From Saccharopolyspora soli (GTDB taxonomy: Bacteria; Actinomycetota; Actinomycetes; Mycobacteriales; Pseudonocardiaceae): 64,000 nucleotides of DNA. Shown here one piece after another: positions 39,202 through 50,750 of this stretch. How positions within the stretch are numbered: the stretch's first letter is position 1; each line of letters starts with the position of its first letter. The position numbers and the translations under genes are program-made. The notes below the pieces were generated by a model. It did not search any database. It was not told the origin of the DNA and saw only the letters and a program-made list of their open reading frames with translations. The stretch lies in the NCBI RefSeq assembly GCF_022678645.1, contig NZ_JALBWV010000024.1, positions 1 to 64,000 of the forward strand, written 5' to 3'.

Positions 39202-39840
39202 TCAGCAGCCATCGAGCGCGGTCTGCAGCGCGCCCTTCTCCGCTTCGGTGATGGTCAGCTGGTACTTGTGCTTGGAGGCGACCCACATCGATGCGTACGT
39301 GCAGTGGTAGCCCGCCACCGGCGGCATCCACTGGTCCGGGGTCTGGTCGCCCTTCTCCTGGTTGACGTTGTCGGTGACCGCGATCAGCTGCGGGCTGTCC
39401 AGGTCGTTGGCGAACGCCTGGCGCTGGTCCTGGGTCCACTGCGCCGCGCCGGAGCGCCACGCGGCGGCCAGCGGCACCACGTGGTCGATGTCCACGTCGG
39501 ACGGTTGGGTCCAGGTTTCGCCGTCGTACGGGCTGAACCAGCTGCCGGAGGTCGGGTAGCAGTCCGAGCCGACCTGCACGTTGTCCCCGTCGCGCTTGAG
39601 CACCGATTCACGGGTGTTGCAGTTGTCCGGCCCCTCGATCCAGTGCGGGAACTTCTCCCGGCTGTAGCCGTCCATCGAGCCTTCCGGGGCGACGGTCAGC
39701 TCGGCGAGCTGGGACTTCGCCGCGGCCGGGTCGGGGATGCCGGGGGGCTCGGCGTTGGCTGGCACGGCCAGTGCGAGGCCGAGCAGACCCGCCAAGGGCA
39801 GGGCGGTCAGGGTGGCGCGCAACGTTCGGTGGCCTGTCAT
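39202..39840 (-). CDS. Secreted HNH-type nuclease (DUF1524-like)
   Basis: A 212-residue exported protein. The signal peptide (1-30) ends AVPANA. The body carries CNTRESVLKRD, the HNH-type DIDHVVPLAAAWRSGA and a Cys near the C-terminus. This matches the secreted DUF1524 nucleases of actinobacteria, predicted to cut DNA or RNA outside the cell. ATG 39840 follows GGAGG; an upstream frame extension is unlikely. It may serve in nutrient scavenging (inference). Confidence 0.88.
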   Translation of the reverse strand: MTGHRTLRATLTALPLAGLLGLALAVPANAEPPGIPDPAAAKSQLAELTVAPEGSMDGYSREKFPHWIEGPDNCNTRESVLKRDGDNVQVGSDCYPTSGSWFSPYDGETWTQPSDVDIDHVVPLAAAWRSGAAQWTQDQRQAFANDLDSPQLIAVTDNVNQEKGDQTPDQWMPPVAGYHCTYASMWVASKHKYQLTITEAEKGALQTALDGC

Positions 39841-40084
39841 TGGCTTCCTCCGCGTGAGCGTCTCGCCGATGTCGATGTTGACCATTGCCCACGCGGGTAG
39901 CCGTTTCAATGCCGCAGCGTGGCCAACGGGTGACTTGGCGTGAAACCGCCACTGATCGTGCCACCGCTTGGTGAATTTCGCACTGAGCTGGCCGTTGCGC
40001 CGATCGGCTGATTTCTTGCTGCGAACGCTGGGGGCCGGGCAGTTTTGCCGGAAATTGACCGACTAGATGTCCGTTTTGGGGTGA

Positions 40085-42176
<2,092 letters not shown>

Positions 42177-42180
42177 GGCC

Positions 42181-42226
42181 GTTGTGAGTGCGCAACCGTG
42201 CTGGAGCCCGGTTGCGCACTCACGAC
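42181..42226. terminator. Hairpin after purA (GTCGTGAGTGC family)
   Basis: GTTGTGAGTGCGCAACCG (42181-42198) pairs with 42209-42226 (one G-T pair) around a 10-nt loop, 4 nt after the purA stop. Confidence 0.75.
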
Positions 42227-42291
42227 CCCGGAATTTCCGCACCTGAGCGGTGGTTGTGCTGCGCAGTCCGATCGCTTTCGAGCAGGTCGCC

Positions 42292-42458
42292 ATGCGCGGT
42301 CTGCTGCTGAACTCCGGACACCGCCACCGGCCTGACCCTGGCCGACACCGCCGACCCCGAGCCGGGTGAGGTGCTGGTGGATGGTGCGGCACATCTCGCT
42401 GAACTACGGCGAGCTGCACTACGCCAAGCACCCGGACGCGGACCGCGGTGTCGACTGA
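42292..42458 (+). pseudogene. Frameshifted N-terminal relic of an MDR/zinc-type dehydrogenase
   Basis: From ATG 42292 the sequence reads MRGLLLN, then, after a frame shift, TGLTLADTADPEPGEVLV, then, after another, VRHISLNYGELHYAKHPDAD before a stop at 42458. Joined, this is the N-terminus of a medium-chain (zinc-type/quinone) oxidoreductase, whose family usually begins with an ADTPDPEPGPGEVLV-like stretch and a RHISLNYGDL-like stretch. Only ~50 residues remain; the Rossmann and catalytic parts are gone. It is the remnant of a gene deleted between purA and the antiporter gene. Confidence 0.75.
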
Positions 42459-42460
42459 CC

Positions 42461-44074
42461 TCAGCGGTTGCGCCAGGAGTTGTCGAGAGCGGCTTCCTGC
42501 AGGTCGAGCTCGCGCAGGACGCGGCGCAGCACCTCGTCGTCGACGTTGCCCGCGTCCCGCTCGTCGGCCATCGCCGACCGCTGCACCTCCAGCACGTCGC
42601 GGCGCAGGTCGGAGAACGCCTTGCTCGCCGTGTCCGCCCGCTCCGCGGGCGTGCGTCCGACCTGCTCCGCCGCCGTCATCCCCTGGTGCTCCACCAGGTC
42701 CTTCATCCGGCCGATGATCCGCTCGAAGTGCTCCGGCTCGGTGCCCAAGTCCGCCGGGGTTAGCCCATCCAGGTAGCGCAGCGCCGCGTTGGTCGCGGTC
42801 ACCCTGGCCACCGCCTCGGCCTGGTCGTCGCGGGCGGCCTCGTCCACATCGGTGATGCCCAGCTTCCGGATCAGCCACGGCAGCGTGGTGCCCTGCACCA
42901 GGATGGTGCCCACGGTGATCACGAAGGCCACGAACTGGATCAGCTCCCGCGACGGGAACGGCGCGCCGGTTGCGGTGGTGTACGGGATCGAGCCAGCAGC
43001 CGCGAGAGTGACCACGCCGCGTATCCCCGCCCACGACAGCACGGTGGTGCGCCGCCACCAGCTGCCGCGCTTGCGGCCGCCGGTCAGCAGGTGGGACAGG
43101 CCCGGCACGTAGTTGGAGCCGAACATCCACACGATCCGGAAGCCGAGTGTCGCGGCCAGCAGCAGCAAGGCCGTCGCCAGCAGGCCGACGATGTCCCGCC
43201 CGGAGGCGATGACGCCGTTGACGACCTCCTGCAGTTGCAGCCCGATGTAGGCGAACACCAGGCTTTCCAGCAGCAGGTTGATCGACACCCAGACGGTGTG
43301 CTCCTGCAGCCGCCCGGCGGCCCGCGCACGCGGCTGGTTGTGGCCGACGTAGAGCCCGGCGGTGACCACCGCGAGCACCCCGGAGCCGTGCAGCTGCTCG
43401 GCGGTCAGGTACGCGATGAACGGCACCAGCACGCCAAGCATGGTCGCCACCTGCACGTCCGGGACGTGGTTTCGAGCGACCTGCGCGAGCACCCCGAACA
43501 CCAGCCCCAGTCCGATGCCGACCACGACGGCCAGCACGAACACCCACGCACCCTGCGCCAACGTCGGCGTGGTCCCGACGACCGCGGCGATGGCCATCCG
43601 GTAGACGGTGAGCGCGGCCGCGTCGTTGATCAGGCTTTCACCGCCGAGGACCGTCATCACGCCGCGCGGCAGCTTCAGCTGGCGGCCGATCGCGGCAGCG
43701 GTCACCGCGTCCGGCGGCGCGATCACCGCGCCCAGCACGATCGCCGAGTTCAGCGGCAGTTCCGGGATGAGCACGTAGGCCAGCCAGCCGATCACGAAGG
43801 CCGTGGCGATGACCTGCAGCACGCCGTGGTGCACGATCGGTCTGATCCGGGCCCGGAAGTTGGTGTAGGAGCTCTCCAGCGCCGCGGTGTACAGCAGCGG
43901 CGGGAGCACCACGGTCAGCAGCAGTTCCGGACCGATCCGCAGTGCCGCCGGGCCGGGGATCAGCGACACCACCAGGCCGACCAGGACCAGCAGCAGCGGG
44001 GCGGCGATCTCGCGGCTGCGGGCGACCGCGGTGACCAGCAGCGCGCCGATCAGGACGAGCAGCAGTTGGGCCAC
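42461..44074 (-). CDS. Na+/H+ antiporter (CPA1 family)
   Basis: A 537-residue CPA1 antiporter. It has ~12 helices, with PPLLYTAALESS, the ion-binding APPDAVTAAAIGRQL and GGESLINDAAALTVYR, and WAGIRGVVTLAAA. A cytoplasmic C-terminal helical region (~430-537) likely regulates it. It expels Na+ for protons. GTG 44074 follows a purine-rich ribosome site. The GDPD gene lies 58 bp upstream on the same strand. Confidence 0.93.
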   Translation of the reverse strand: MAQLLLVLIGALLVTAVARSREIAAPLLLVLVGLVVSLIPGPAALRIGPELLLTVVLPPLLYTAALESSYTNFRARIRPIVHHGVLQVIATAFVIGWLAYVLIPELPLNSAIVLGAVIAPPDAVTAAAIGRQLKLPRGVMTVLGGESLINDAAALTVYRMAIAAVVGTTPTLAQGAWVFVLAVVVGIGLGLVFGVLAQVARNHVPDVQVATMLGVLVPFIAYLTAEQLHGSGVLAVVTAGLYVGHNQPRARAAGRLQEHTVWVSINLLLESLVFAYIGLQLQEVVNGVIASGRDIVGLLATALLLLAATLGFRIVWMFGSNYVPGLSHLLTGGRKRGSWWRRTTVLSWAGIRGVVTLAAAGSIPYTTATGAPFPSRELIQFVAFVITVGTILVQGTTLPWLIRKLGITDVDEAARDDQAEAVARVTATNAALRYLDGLTPADLGTEPEHFERIIGRMKDLVEHQGMTAAEQVGRTPAERADTASKAFSDLRRDVLEVQRSAMADERDAGNVDDEVLRRVLRELDLQEAALDNSWRNR

Positions 44075-44132
44075 CGGGCGTCACCTCCGTCCATCATGGA
44101 CAGGTTAGGTGTCCCGGTGGCCCCAGTGCTGA

Positions 44133-45251
44133 TCAACGACCGGCGGCCGCCGCGTGTTCGTCGCGGGCGAGCACCGCGATGTCCGGGAAGTCGCTGAAGA
44201 TCCCGTCGATGTCCTGGTCGAACAGCGCGTGGAAGAAGCCGAGCACGTCACCGTAGGCGGCCGGTTCGGCCGAGGACTGGAAGTCGGCGGGCAGGAAGGT
44301 GTTCTCCGCGCGCACCGTGTACGGCACGACCTTCAGCCCGGCCTGGTGCGCGTCGGCGACGACCGTGGTCGGCTCGGTGAGGTAGCCGTCGGAGTTCACC
44401 GGCAGGATCACCTTGGTGTCCGGGCCGATCACGTCGGCGTAGCTCGCGATCTCCCGCAGCCCCTCCGGTTTGACCAGGTCGGCGTAGGTGCGCGGATCCC
44501 CGGCCTCGATGAAGTCCTGCGGCGCGCCGGTGTTGCTGATCAGCTGCACCAACTCGACGCGCAGCGACCGGTTGAGCTCCTTGAGGTTGCCCACCTCGAA
44601 GGACTGCACGACGACCTTGGCGTTCGACCGGTTCAGGCCGTTGTCGTTCAACGCCTTGACCACACCGGGCTCCAACGCCAGCCCGAGCTTGGCGAAGTAG
44701 CTGGGGTGCTTGGTCTCCGGGGCGACGCCGATGTCCCGGCCCAACTCCCGGGACAGCCGGGCGCGCAGGTCCAGGACCTCCTGGAACGTCGGCACCTCGA
44801 AGCGGCCGTTGTAGATGGTGTTGTTCGGCCGGATGTCCGGGATGCGTTCGGTGGCGCGCAGCGTCTTGAGCTCGGCCAGGGTGAAGTCCTCGGTGAACCA
44901 GCCGGTCATCTCGACGCCGTCGATGACCTTGGTGGTCTTGCGGTCGGCGAACTCGGGGTGCGCCGCGACGTCGGTGGTGCCGCCGATCTCGTTCTCGTGC
45001 CGGGCGACCAGCACACCGTCCTTCGTGGACACCAGGTCCGGCTCGATGTAGTCGGCACCCATCCGGGCGGCCAGTTCGTAGGAGGCCAGCGTGTGCTCGG
45101 GCCGGTACCCGGAGGCGCCGCGGTGCCCGAAGACCTCGACCCGATCGGCGGTGTCCGGACGGGGTGGGGCCGCGATGGCGGGTGCTGCGAGCAGCCCCAG
45201 CGCAGCGGCGCCCGCAACGGACAGCGCCGTCAGGCGTACCCGGATCGTCAT
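44133..45251 (-). CDS. Secreted glycerophosphodiester phosphodiesterase
   Basis: A 372-residue exported enzyme. The signal peptide (1-27) ends APAIA. The GDPD barrel has [40 protein letters not shown] and the C-terminal [14 protein letters not shown]. It hydrolyses glycerophosphodiesters to glycerol-3-phosphate with a divalent metal, probably to scavenge phosphate and carbon. ATG 45251 follows AGGAGG. It is divergent from purD. Confidence 0.93.
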   Translation of the reverse strand: MTIRVRLTALSVAGAAALGLLAAPAIAAPPRPDTADRVEVFGHRGASGYRPEHTLASYELAARMGADYIEPDLVSTKDGVLVARHENEIGGTTDVAAHPEFADRKTTKVIDGVEMTGWFTEDFTLAELKTLRATERIPDIRPNNTIYNGRFEVPTFQEVLDLRARLSRELGRDIGVAPETKHPSYFAKLGLALEPGVVKALNDNGLNRSNAKVVVQSFEVGNLKELNRSLRVELVQLISNTGAPQDFIEAGDPRTYADLVKPEGLREIASYADVIGPDTKVILPVNSDGYLTEPTTVVADAHQAGLKVVPYTVRAENTFLPADFQSSAEPAAYGDVLGFFHALFDQDIDGIFSDFPDIAVLARDEHAAAAGR

Positions 45252-45470
45252 TTGCCCTCCTGTGTCTCGCGCGGCGTGTCGATCAACGTCGCACAGTCGG
45301 GCAAAACCCTTACCGCCGCAATCGACCATTCGCGCAAGACCGGGCAACGCCGTGCCGACCGCTGGGTGAACTGCCGGGGCCGGGCCGCTCGGGCCGAAGT
45401 TGATAAAGCCTCCGCAAGGATTGCCGGGGCAGCGCCGCTGTGCCGTGCCGCACGCTCTACGCTGCGGTTT

Positions 45471-46733
45471 GTGCGAATCCTCGTGATCGGTGGCGGTGGC
45501 CGGGAACACGCGATCGTGCTGGCGCTGTCCCGCGACCCGTCCGTGACCGCGCTGGCCTGCGCGCCCGGCAACGCGGGCACCGCGGCGCTCGCCGAGACCT
45601 ACGGCGTCGATTTCGCCAAGCCGGAGGGCGTGGCGGAACTGGCCACCAAGTGGCGTGCCGACCTCGTCGTCTTCGGCCCGGAGACACCGCTGGTCGCGGG
45701 CTCGGCCGACGCGGTTCGGGCGGCTGGCATCGCCTGCTTCGGCCCGTCCAAGGAGGCGGCGCGCATCGAAGGCTCCAAGGCGTTCGCCAAGGACGTCATG
45801 CTCGCGGCCGGGGTGCCCACCGCGCACAGCGAGGTGGTGGACAACCCCGCCAAGCTGGACGCCGCGCTGGCGCACTTCGGTCCCACCTGGGTGGTCAAGG
45901 ACGACGGGTTAGCCGCTGGCAAGGGCGTGCTGGTGACCGGCGACTTCGACGCGGCGCGGGCGCACGCGCTCAAGCTGCTCGACGGCGGCCACCCGGTGCT
46001 GCTGGAGTCGTTCCTGGACGGCCCGGAGGCTTCGCTGTTCTGCCTGGTGGACGGCACCACCGTGGTGCCGCTGGTGCCCGCGCAGGACTTCAAGCGGGTC
46101 GGTGACGGCGACGCGGGCCCGAACACGGGTGGCATGGGTGCGTATGCGCCGCTGCCGTGGGCGCCGGACGACCTGGTCGAGACCGTGGTGCGCACCGTCG
46201 TGCAGCCGACGGTCGACGAACTGGCACGCCGCGGCACACCGTTCTCCGGGCTGCTCTACGCGGGTCTCGCGCTGACCTCGACCGGCCCGCAGGTGATCGA
46301 GTTCAACTGCCGGTTCGGCGACCCGGAGACGCAGGCCGTGCTGGCTCTGCTGCACACGCCGCTGGCGGCGCTGTTCAACGCGGTCGCGCAAGGTCGGCTC
46401 GCCGAACAGCCGCCGCTGGAATGGGAGCCCGGTGCGGCGGTGACCGTGGTCGTGGCGGCGGAGGGCTATCCCGGACGGCCGCGCGTCGACGACGTGATCC
46501 AGGGCGGCGACGCCCAGGGCGTCCTGCACTCCGGCACCCGGCGGCGCGAGGACGGCGCGGTGGTCTCCGCTGGTGGCCGGGTGCTGTCGGTGGTGGCGAC
46601 CGGCGAGGACCTGGCATCGGCCCGCGAAGAGGCGTACCGGCGAGTCGAAGGAGTGCGCCTGCCGGGTTCGCACTACCGCACCGACATCGCACTCCGCGCT
46701 GTCCACGGCGAAGTCGCCATCCCGACCGCCTAG
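45471..46733 (+). CDS. purD: Phosphoribosylamine-glycine ligase (GARS)
   Basis: A 420-residue ATP-grasp enzyme. The N-domain opens [15 protein letters not shown]; the grasp fold has [16 protein letters not shown] and [11 protein letters not shown]-type ([11 protein letters not shown]) sequence, with [16 protein letters not shown] in the active site. It adds glycine to phosphoribosylamine in purine synthesis. GTG 45471 is the start; the longer frame overlaps the divergent GDPD gene. The aminotransferase gene follows after 60 bp. Confidence 0.96.
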   Translation: MRILVIGGGGREHAIVLALSRDPSVTALACAPGNAGTAALAETYGVDFAKPEGVAELATKWRADLVVFGPETPLVAGSADAVRAAGIACFGPSKEAARIEGSKAFAKDVMLAAGVPTAHSEVVDNPAKLDAALAHFGPTWVVKDDGLAAGKGVLVTGDFDAARAHALKLLDGGHPVLLESFLDGPEASLFCLVDGTTVVPLVPAQDFKRVGDGDAGPNTGGMGAYAPLPWAPDDLVETVVRTVVQPTVDELARRGTPFSGLLYAGLALTSTGPQVIEFNCRFGDPETQAVLALLHTPLAALFNAVAQGRLAEQPPLEWEPGAAVTVVVAAEGYPGRPRVDDVIQGGDAQGVLHSGTRRREDGAVVSAGGRVLSVVATGEDLASAREEAYRRVEGVRLPGSHYRTDIALRAVHGEVAIPTA

Positions 46734-46793
46734 GGGCGGAGCGGGTCAGCTGGGCCAAACGCGGTGCGAAGGCTGTCTGGCAGGCTGTGCACC

Positions 46794-47972
46794 ATGGTGA
46801 ACAGCACCGCGCTTGCCGCAGCTCAACGGGCCAACATCCCGGCGTTTCAGGTGATGGAAGTCCTCACTGCCGCTGCGGCGCGTCAGCGCACCCACGGGGA
46901 CGTGGTGTCGCTGGCGGCGGGCCAGCCTTCGACACCCGCACCGAAGGCGGTGCGCGAGGCCGCCGCCGAGGCACTGCACAGGCATCCGCTCGGCTACACC
47001 GAACAGCTCGGCCTACCCGAACTGCGGGAGGCGATCGCGTCGCATTACGAACGCTCCTGCGGTCTGGCGGTTCCTCTCGACGACGTGGTGGTGACCACCG
47101 GCGCATCGGGCGGTTTCCTGCTCGCCTTCCTCGCCGCGTTCGACGCCGGGGACCGGGTGGCGCTGGCACGTCCGGGCTACCCCGCGTATCGCAACATCCT
47201 GTCGGCGCTGGGCTGCGAGGTCGTGGAGCTGCCGTGCGACGAGACGACCCGGTTCCAGCCGACCGTGGCGATGTTGGAAGCGCTCGACCAGCCGGTGCGG
47301 GGTTTGATCCTCGCCAGCCCGGCGAATCCCACCGGCACGGTGGTTCCCGCTGACGAACTTGCCGGTCTGGTCGCGTGGTGCGACCGCAACGGCGTGCAGT
47401 TGATCAGCGATGAGATCTACCACGGGGTCACCTTCGGGAAGCGCGCCCACTCGGCGCGGGAGTACTCGTCCGAGCCGGTGATCATGCAATCGTTCTCGAA
47501 GTTCTGGTCCATGACGGGCTGGCGGCTGGGCTGGATGCTGGTGCCGCCGCGGCTGCGCCGCGCGGTGGATTCGCTGACCGGGAACTTCACGCTCTGCCCG
47601 CCCGCGCTGTCCCAGTACGGCGCCATCGCGGCGTTCTCCCAGGACGCATACGCCGAGGTCAGCGCACACGTCGAGGGCTACCGCACGAATCGGGAGCTGC
47701 TGTTGGGCGGACTCGCGGAACTCGGCATCACGCGAGTGGCCCCGGCGGACGGCGCGTTCTACGCCTGGGCGGACATCGGCCACCTCACCAACGACACCGC
47801 GGAGTTCTGCCGAAGGCTGCTCGACGAAACGGGTGTCGCAGTGGTGCCGGGCGTCGACTTCGACCCGGCGCGGGGTCACCGCTTCGTCCGGATGTCGTTC
47901 GCGGGCAGCACCGACGACATCGAGGAAGCCATGAACCGCCTGACCCACTGGCTGCCCCAACCGCAGTCGTGA
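46794..47972 (+). CDS. PLP-dependent class I/II aminotransferase
   Basis: A 392-residue fold-type I aminotransferase with VSLAAGQPSTPAP, GYTEQLGLPELREAIA, ASPANPTGTVVP, SDEIYHGVTF and the PLP lysine in MQSFSKFWSMTGWRLGW. It resembles aspartate aminotransferase-like enzymes (AspB type); the exact substrate is not readable. ATG 46794 is chosen over an upstream in-frame ATG at 46764. The stop codon lies inside a terminator-like hairpin. Confidence 0.92.
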   Translation: MVNSTALAAAQRANIPAFQVMEVLTAAAARQRTHGDVVSLAAGQPSTPAPKAVREAAAEALHRHPLGYTEQLGLPELREAIASHYERSCGLAVPLDDVVVTTGASGGFLLAFLAAFDAGDRVALARPGYPAYRNILSALGCEVVELPCDETTRFQPTVAMLEALDQPVRGLILASPANPTGTVVPADELAGLVAWCDRNGVQLISDEIYHGVTFGKRAHSAREYSSEPVIMQSFSKFWSMTGWRLGWMLVPPRLRRAVDSLTGNFTLCPPALSQYGAIAAFSQDAYAEVSAHVEGYRTNRELLLGGLAELGITRVAPADGAFYAWADIGHLTNDTAEFCRRLLDETGVAVVPGVDFDPARGHRFVRMSFAGSTDDIEEAMNRLTHWLPQPQS

Positions 47973-48010
47973 GTGCGAAAGCCGGTTGGAGCCGGTTTTC
48001 GCACTCACGA
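47967..48010. terminator. Hairpin overlapping the aminotransferase stop (GTCGTGAGTGC family)
   Basis: TCGTGAGTGCGAAA pairs with TTTCGCACTCACGA, and CCGG/CCGG pairs inside. The TGA at 47970-47972 is part of the left arm. Confidence 0.72.
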
Positions 48011-48135
48011 GTGGGAGGTCTCCGGGTTTCCCTGAGTTTTCCCTGGTTGTGGGTGTTCGGCGGGTCGTTTCGGGCCGTCGATCTGGCACGCTGAGGGTGA
48101 GACGGGATTCGCGCGGTCGAGCTGAGGAGCTTGCG

Positions 48136-48300
48136 ATGTTGTGGAAGGTGATCGGCGGGCTGCTACTGCTGTGGCTGGTGATCTCGGTTGCTGGCTTCAT
48201 CATCAAGGGGCTGTTCTGGCTCGCCGTGATCGGCGGCGTGCTCTTCGTCGCCACCGCGGCGATCGGCTGGGCCCGCGACCACAAGCAGATCAAACGCTGA
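48136..48300 (+). CDS. Small two-TM membrane protein
   Basis: A 54-residue protein that is almost entirely hydrophobic: MLWKVIGGLLLLWLVISVAG, then a second helix FWLAVIGGVLFVATAAIGWA and a basic tail RDHKQIKR. This is a common actinobacterial small-membrane-protein pattern of unknown function. ATG 48136 follows GAGGAG. Confidence 0.75.
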   Translation: MLWKVIGGLLLLWLVISVAGFIIKGLFWLAVIGGVLFVATAAIGWARDHKQIKR

Positions 48301-48313
48301 TCACCCACCAGGA

Positions 48314-48359
48314 GTCGTGAGTGCGAAACCGGGCTGGAGCCCACTTACGCACTCACGAC
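48314..48359. terminator. Bidirectional hairpin (GTCGTGAGTGC family)
   Basis: GTCGTGAGTGCG pairs with CGCACTCACGAC, and GGGCT/AGCCC pairs inside. It lies between the small membrane protein gene and the convergent HAD gene. Confidence 0.75.
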
Positions 48360-48368
48360 CCGGCGTGC

Positions 48369-48968
48369 TCACGGGAGGACGCCGTGGGTCTGGAGGATGC
48401 TGCGCGCGGCCTCCGCGCCCTGCCAGCGTTCGGCGTGCAGACCGGCCGCACGAGCGCCGTCGACGTTCTCCTGGCGGTCGTCGAAGAACAGGCACTCCGC
48501 CGCCGGTGCGTCGATCGTGTCCAGCAGGATCCGCCAGATCTGCGCGTCCGGCTTCGCCACCCGCAGATCGCCGGAGAAGATCAGGTGCTTGAACAGCCGA
48601 GCCCAGGTCTCCTGCTCCGCCACCCGCCCGAACGACGACGGCGCGTTGGACAGCAGCGCCATCGTGACGCCCTGCTGGTGCAGATCTTCGAGCAGGCGCA
48701 GGGATTCCGGCGCGGTCTCCAGCCAACCGGTGATGTCGGCGCGGGTCAGTCGCGTAGCCAGCGCGGCGTCGGCGGTCTTGCCCAGCCGCTCGGCCACCGC
48801 CTGCCAGTACTCCAGGTCGGGGCAACCCCAGTCGTAAGCGGTGCGCTCGGCGAAGTAGGCATCCTCGAACTCCGTCGGCTCGACGCCGAGCAGCCCCGCG
48901 ATCGTGGGCAGCGCTGCGGTTCGCCGACTGATCACCTCGCCGTAGTCGAACACGACCCAACGCACCAT
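48369..48968 (-). CDS. HAD-superfamily hydrolase
   Basis: A 199-residue HAD-IA type protein with FDYGEVIS (motif I, in which the usual second Asp is Gly), LLSNAPSS (motif II), a conserved Lys in RVAKPDAQIW and FFDDRQENVDGA (motif III/IV). Loss of the second Asp suggests it may not be a plain phosphatase; similar FDYGGV-type proteins are dehalogenase- or epoxide-hydrolase-N-like. ATG 48968 follows GGGAGGG. Confidence 0.9.
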   Translation of the reverse strand: MVRWVVFDYGEVISRRTAALPTIAGLLGVEPTEFEDAYFAERTAYDWGCPDLEYWQAVAERLGKTADAALATRLTRADITGWLETAPESLRLLEDLHQQGVTMALLSNAPSSFGRVAEQETWARLFKHLIFSGDLRVAKPDAQIWRILLDTIDAPAAECLFFDDRQENVDGARAAGLHAERWQGAEAARSILQTHGVLP

Positions 48969-49029
48969 TCGCCCTCCCCGGTCCGTTTCCGAACTCAATC
49001 TACGCAGGTGGTGCCAGCCGCCGTCGCGA

Positions 49030-50052
49030 TCAGATCCGGGCGTCGCCGACGCGGCGCAGCGTCTCCTCGATGTCGGCCTTGGACACGTCGCGGTGCGTTA
49101 CGAAGCGGACCTGCCCCTCCATCGGAACCGCCAGCACCCCGACCGAGGCCAAGCGCCGCAGCGTGAGCTGCACGTCGGGAACCGCCGCGAGCACGATGTT
49201 GGTCTGCGGAGCGGTGATTGACCAACCGTGCTCGACCAGGCCCTCGGCGAGCGCGCGGGCTTTGTCGTGGTCCTCGGCGAGCGAGTCGACGCGGTCCAGC
49301 GCGACGAGACCGGCCGCGGCGAGCACGCCGCCCTGCCGGACTCCGCCACCGAGCATCTTGCGCACCCGGCGAGCTTCGGTGGTGAACTCCACGCTGCCCG
49401 CGACCACGGAGCCGACCGGCGCGCCGAGCCCTTTGCTCAGGCATGCCTGCACGCTGTCGACACCGACGGTCAGCGCGGCTGGCGGCACGCCGAGCGCGAC
49501 CGAGGCGTTCCAGATCCGGGCGCCGTCGAGGTGCACCCGCAGGCCGCTGTCGCGCGCAGCCGCCACGAGCTGTGCGTGTTCGTGCGGCGGGAGCACCGCG
49601 CCACCCGCGCCGTTGTGCGTGTTCTCCAGGCACAGCAGCTTGGTGCGCAGCATGTCGTAACCGGCATTGCTGTCGGACTGCGCGCGCACCACGTCGGCCG
49701 TCGGGCGTCCCGGCCCGGCGTTCCACTCCAGCGGTTCCGGCATGCCACCGGCCAACCAAGCGGCAGTGCCGAGCTCGTGGTTGAGCACGTGCGCGGCGCG
49801 CGGAGCGAGGAAGGAGTCGCCGCGGCGCAGGTGGATCATCAGAGCGATCAGGTTGCCCATCGTGCCGCTGGGCACCCACAGCGCAGCGGCGGTGCCGAGC
49901 AGCTGAGCGGCACGTTCCTCCAGCGCACGCATCGTCGGGTCGTGGTCGAGCACGTCGTCGCCGACTTCAGCGGCGGCCATGGCCGCGGAGATCTGCTCGT
50001 CGGGACGCGTGACCGTGTCGGAGCGGAGGTCGATCGGTGCCGTGTTGGTCAC
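49030..50052 (-). CDS. Low-specificity threonine aldolase
   Basis: A 340-residue PLP enzyme with DLRSDTVTRPDEQISAAMAA, GDDVLDHDPTMRALEE, CLENTHNGAGGAVLP, HLDGARIWNA and the PLP lysine in CLSKGLGAPVGS. It cleaves threonine or allo-threonine to glycine and acetaldehyde. The start is placed at GTG 50052 just before DLRSDT; the ribosome site is weak. It is divergent from the sigma gene. Confidence 0.93.
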   Translation of the reverse strand: MTNTAPIDLRSDTVTRPDEQISAAMAAAEVGDDVLDHDPTMRALEERAAQLLGTAAALWVPSGTMGNLIALMIHLRRGDSFLAPRAAHVLNHELGTAAWLAGGMPEPLEWNAGPGRPTADVVRAQSDSNAGYDMLRTKLLCLENTHNGAGGAVLPPHEHAQLVAAARDSGLRVHLDGARIWNASVALGVPPAALTVGVDSVQACLSKGLGAPVGSVVAGSVEFTTEARRVRKMLGGGVRQGGVLAAAGLVALDRVDSLAEDHDKARALAEGLVEHGWSITAPQTNIVLAAVPDVQLTLRRLASVGVLAVPMEGQVRFVTHRDVSKADIEETLRRVGDARI

Positions 50053-50220
50053 GAAGAGATCACACCATATCCACACCGGGTTTGGGCAATGGCCCTGCGG
50101 ACACCGACGCGTCGACTGCGGTATCAATCACAGGGTGGATCTCGGGGCACCGCGCGTGCAACGGTTGGTGCCGGGGATCCCGTCCCACAGGTGCAGGCAC
50201 GAACGAGCGGAGAGTTCCGC

Positions 50221-50736
50221 GTGGACCAGCGCGAGGAGCAGGAGTTCGCGGAGTACTTCGTGGCTCGGCGGGAGGCGGTGCGTCGAATGGCGTACATGAT
50301 GTGCGGTGATTGGCACCGCGCGGACGATCTCGCCCAGACCGCTTTCATCGCGCTGCACCGGCACTGGCGGAAAGTTCGCGACAAAGGCGCGCTGGACGCG
50401 TACGTGCGCCGCACACTGACCCGTGCGGTGATCGACGAGTCCCGGCGGCCGTGGCGGCGGGAGCGCGCCGCGGAGGTGCTGCCGGACCGTCCGGTGGACT
50501 CGCCTGACGTGGACACGTCGGTGGCGACCAGGCAAACCCTGATGGCGGGGCTGCAGAAGGTGCCGCCGAAGCAGCGCGCGGTGCTGGTGCTGCGATTCCT
50601 GGAGGGGCTGGACGTCGCGGGGGTCGCCGCGGTCATGCGGTGCAGCGAAGGAACCGTCAAGAGCCAGTGCGCCCGGGGGCTGGCGGCGTTGCGGGAAGCG
50701 CTGGGCGACGAGCTCGGGGACCTGCGGTCGGCGTGA
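50221..50736 (+). CDS. SigE-family ECF sigma factor
   Basis: A 171-residue sigma factor: region 2 (FVARREAVRRMAYMMCGDWH, then RADDLAQTAFIALHRHW) and region 4 (VPPKQRAVLVLRFLEGLDVA, then GVAAVMRCSEGTVKSQCARG). GTG 50221 has GGAGAG upstream. A membrane protein gene follows after 14 bp and is the probable anti-sigma factor. Confidence 0.93.
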   Translation: MDQREEQEFAEYFVARREAVRRMAYMMCGDWHRADDLAQTAFIALHRHWRKVRDKGALDAYVRRTLTRAVIDESRRPWRRERAAEVLPDRPVDSPDVDTSVATRQTLMAGLQKVPPKQRAVLVLRFLEGLDVAGVAAVMRCSEGTVKSQCARGLAALREALGDELGDLRSA

Positions 50737-50750
50737 GGAGGTGCGGGTAA

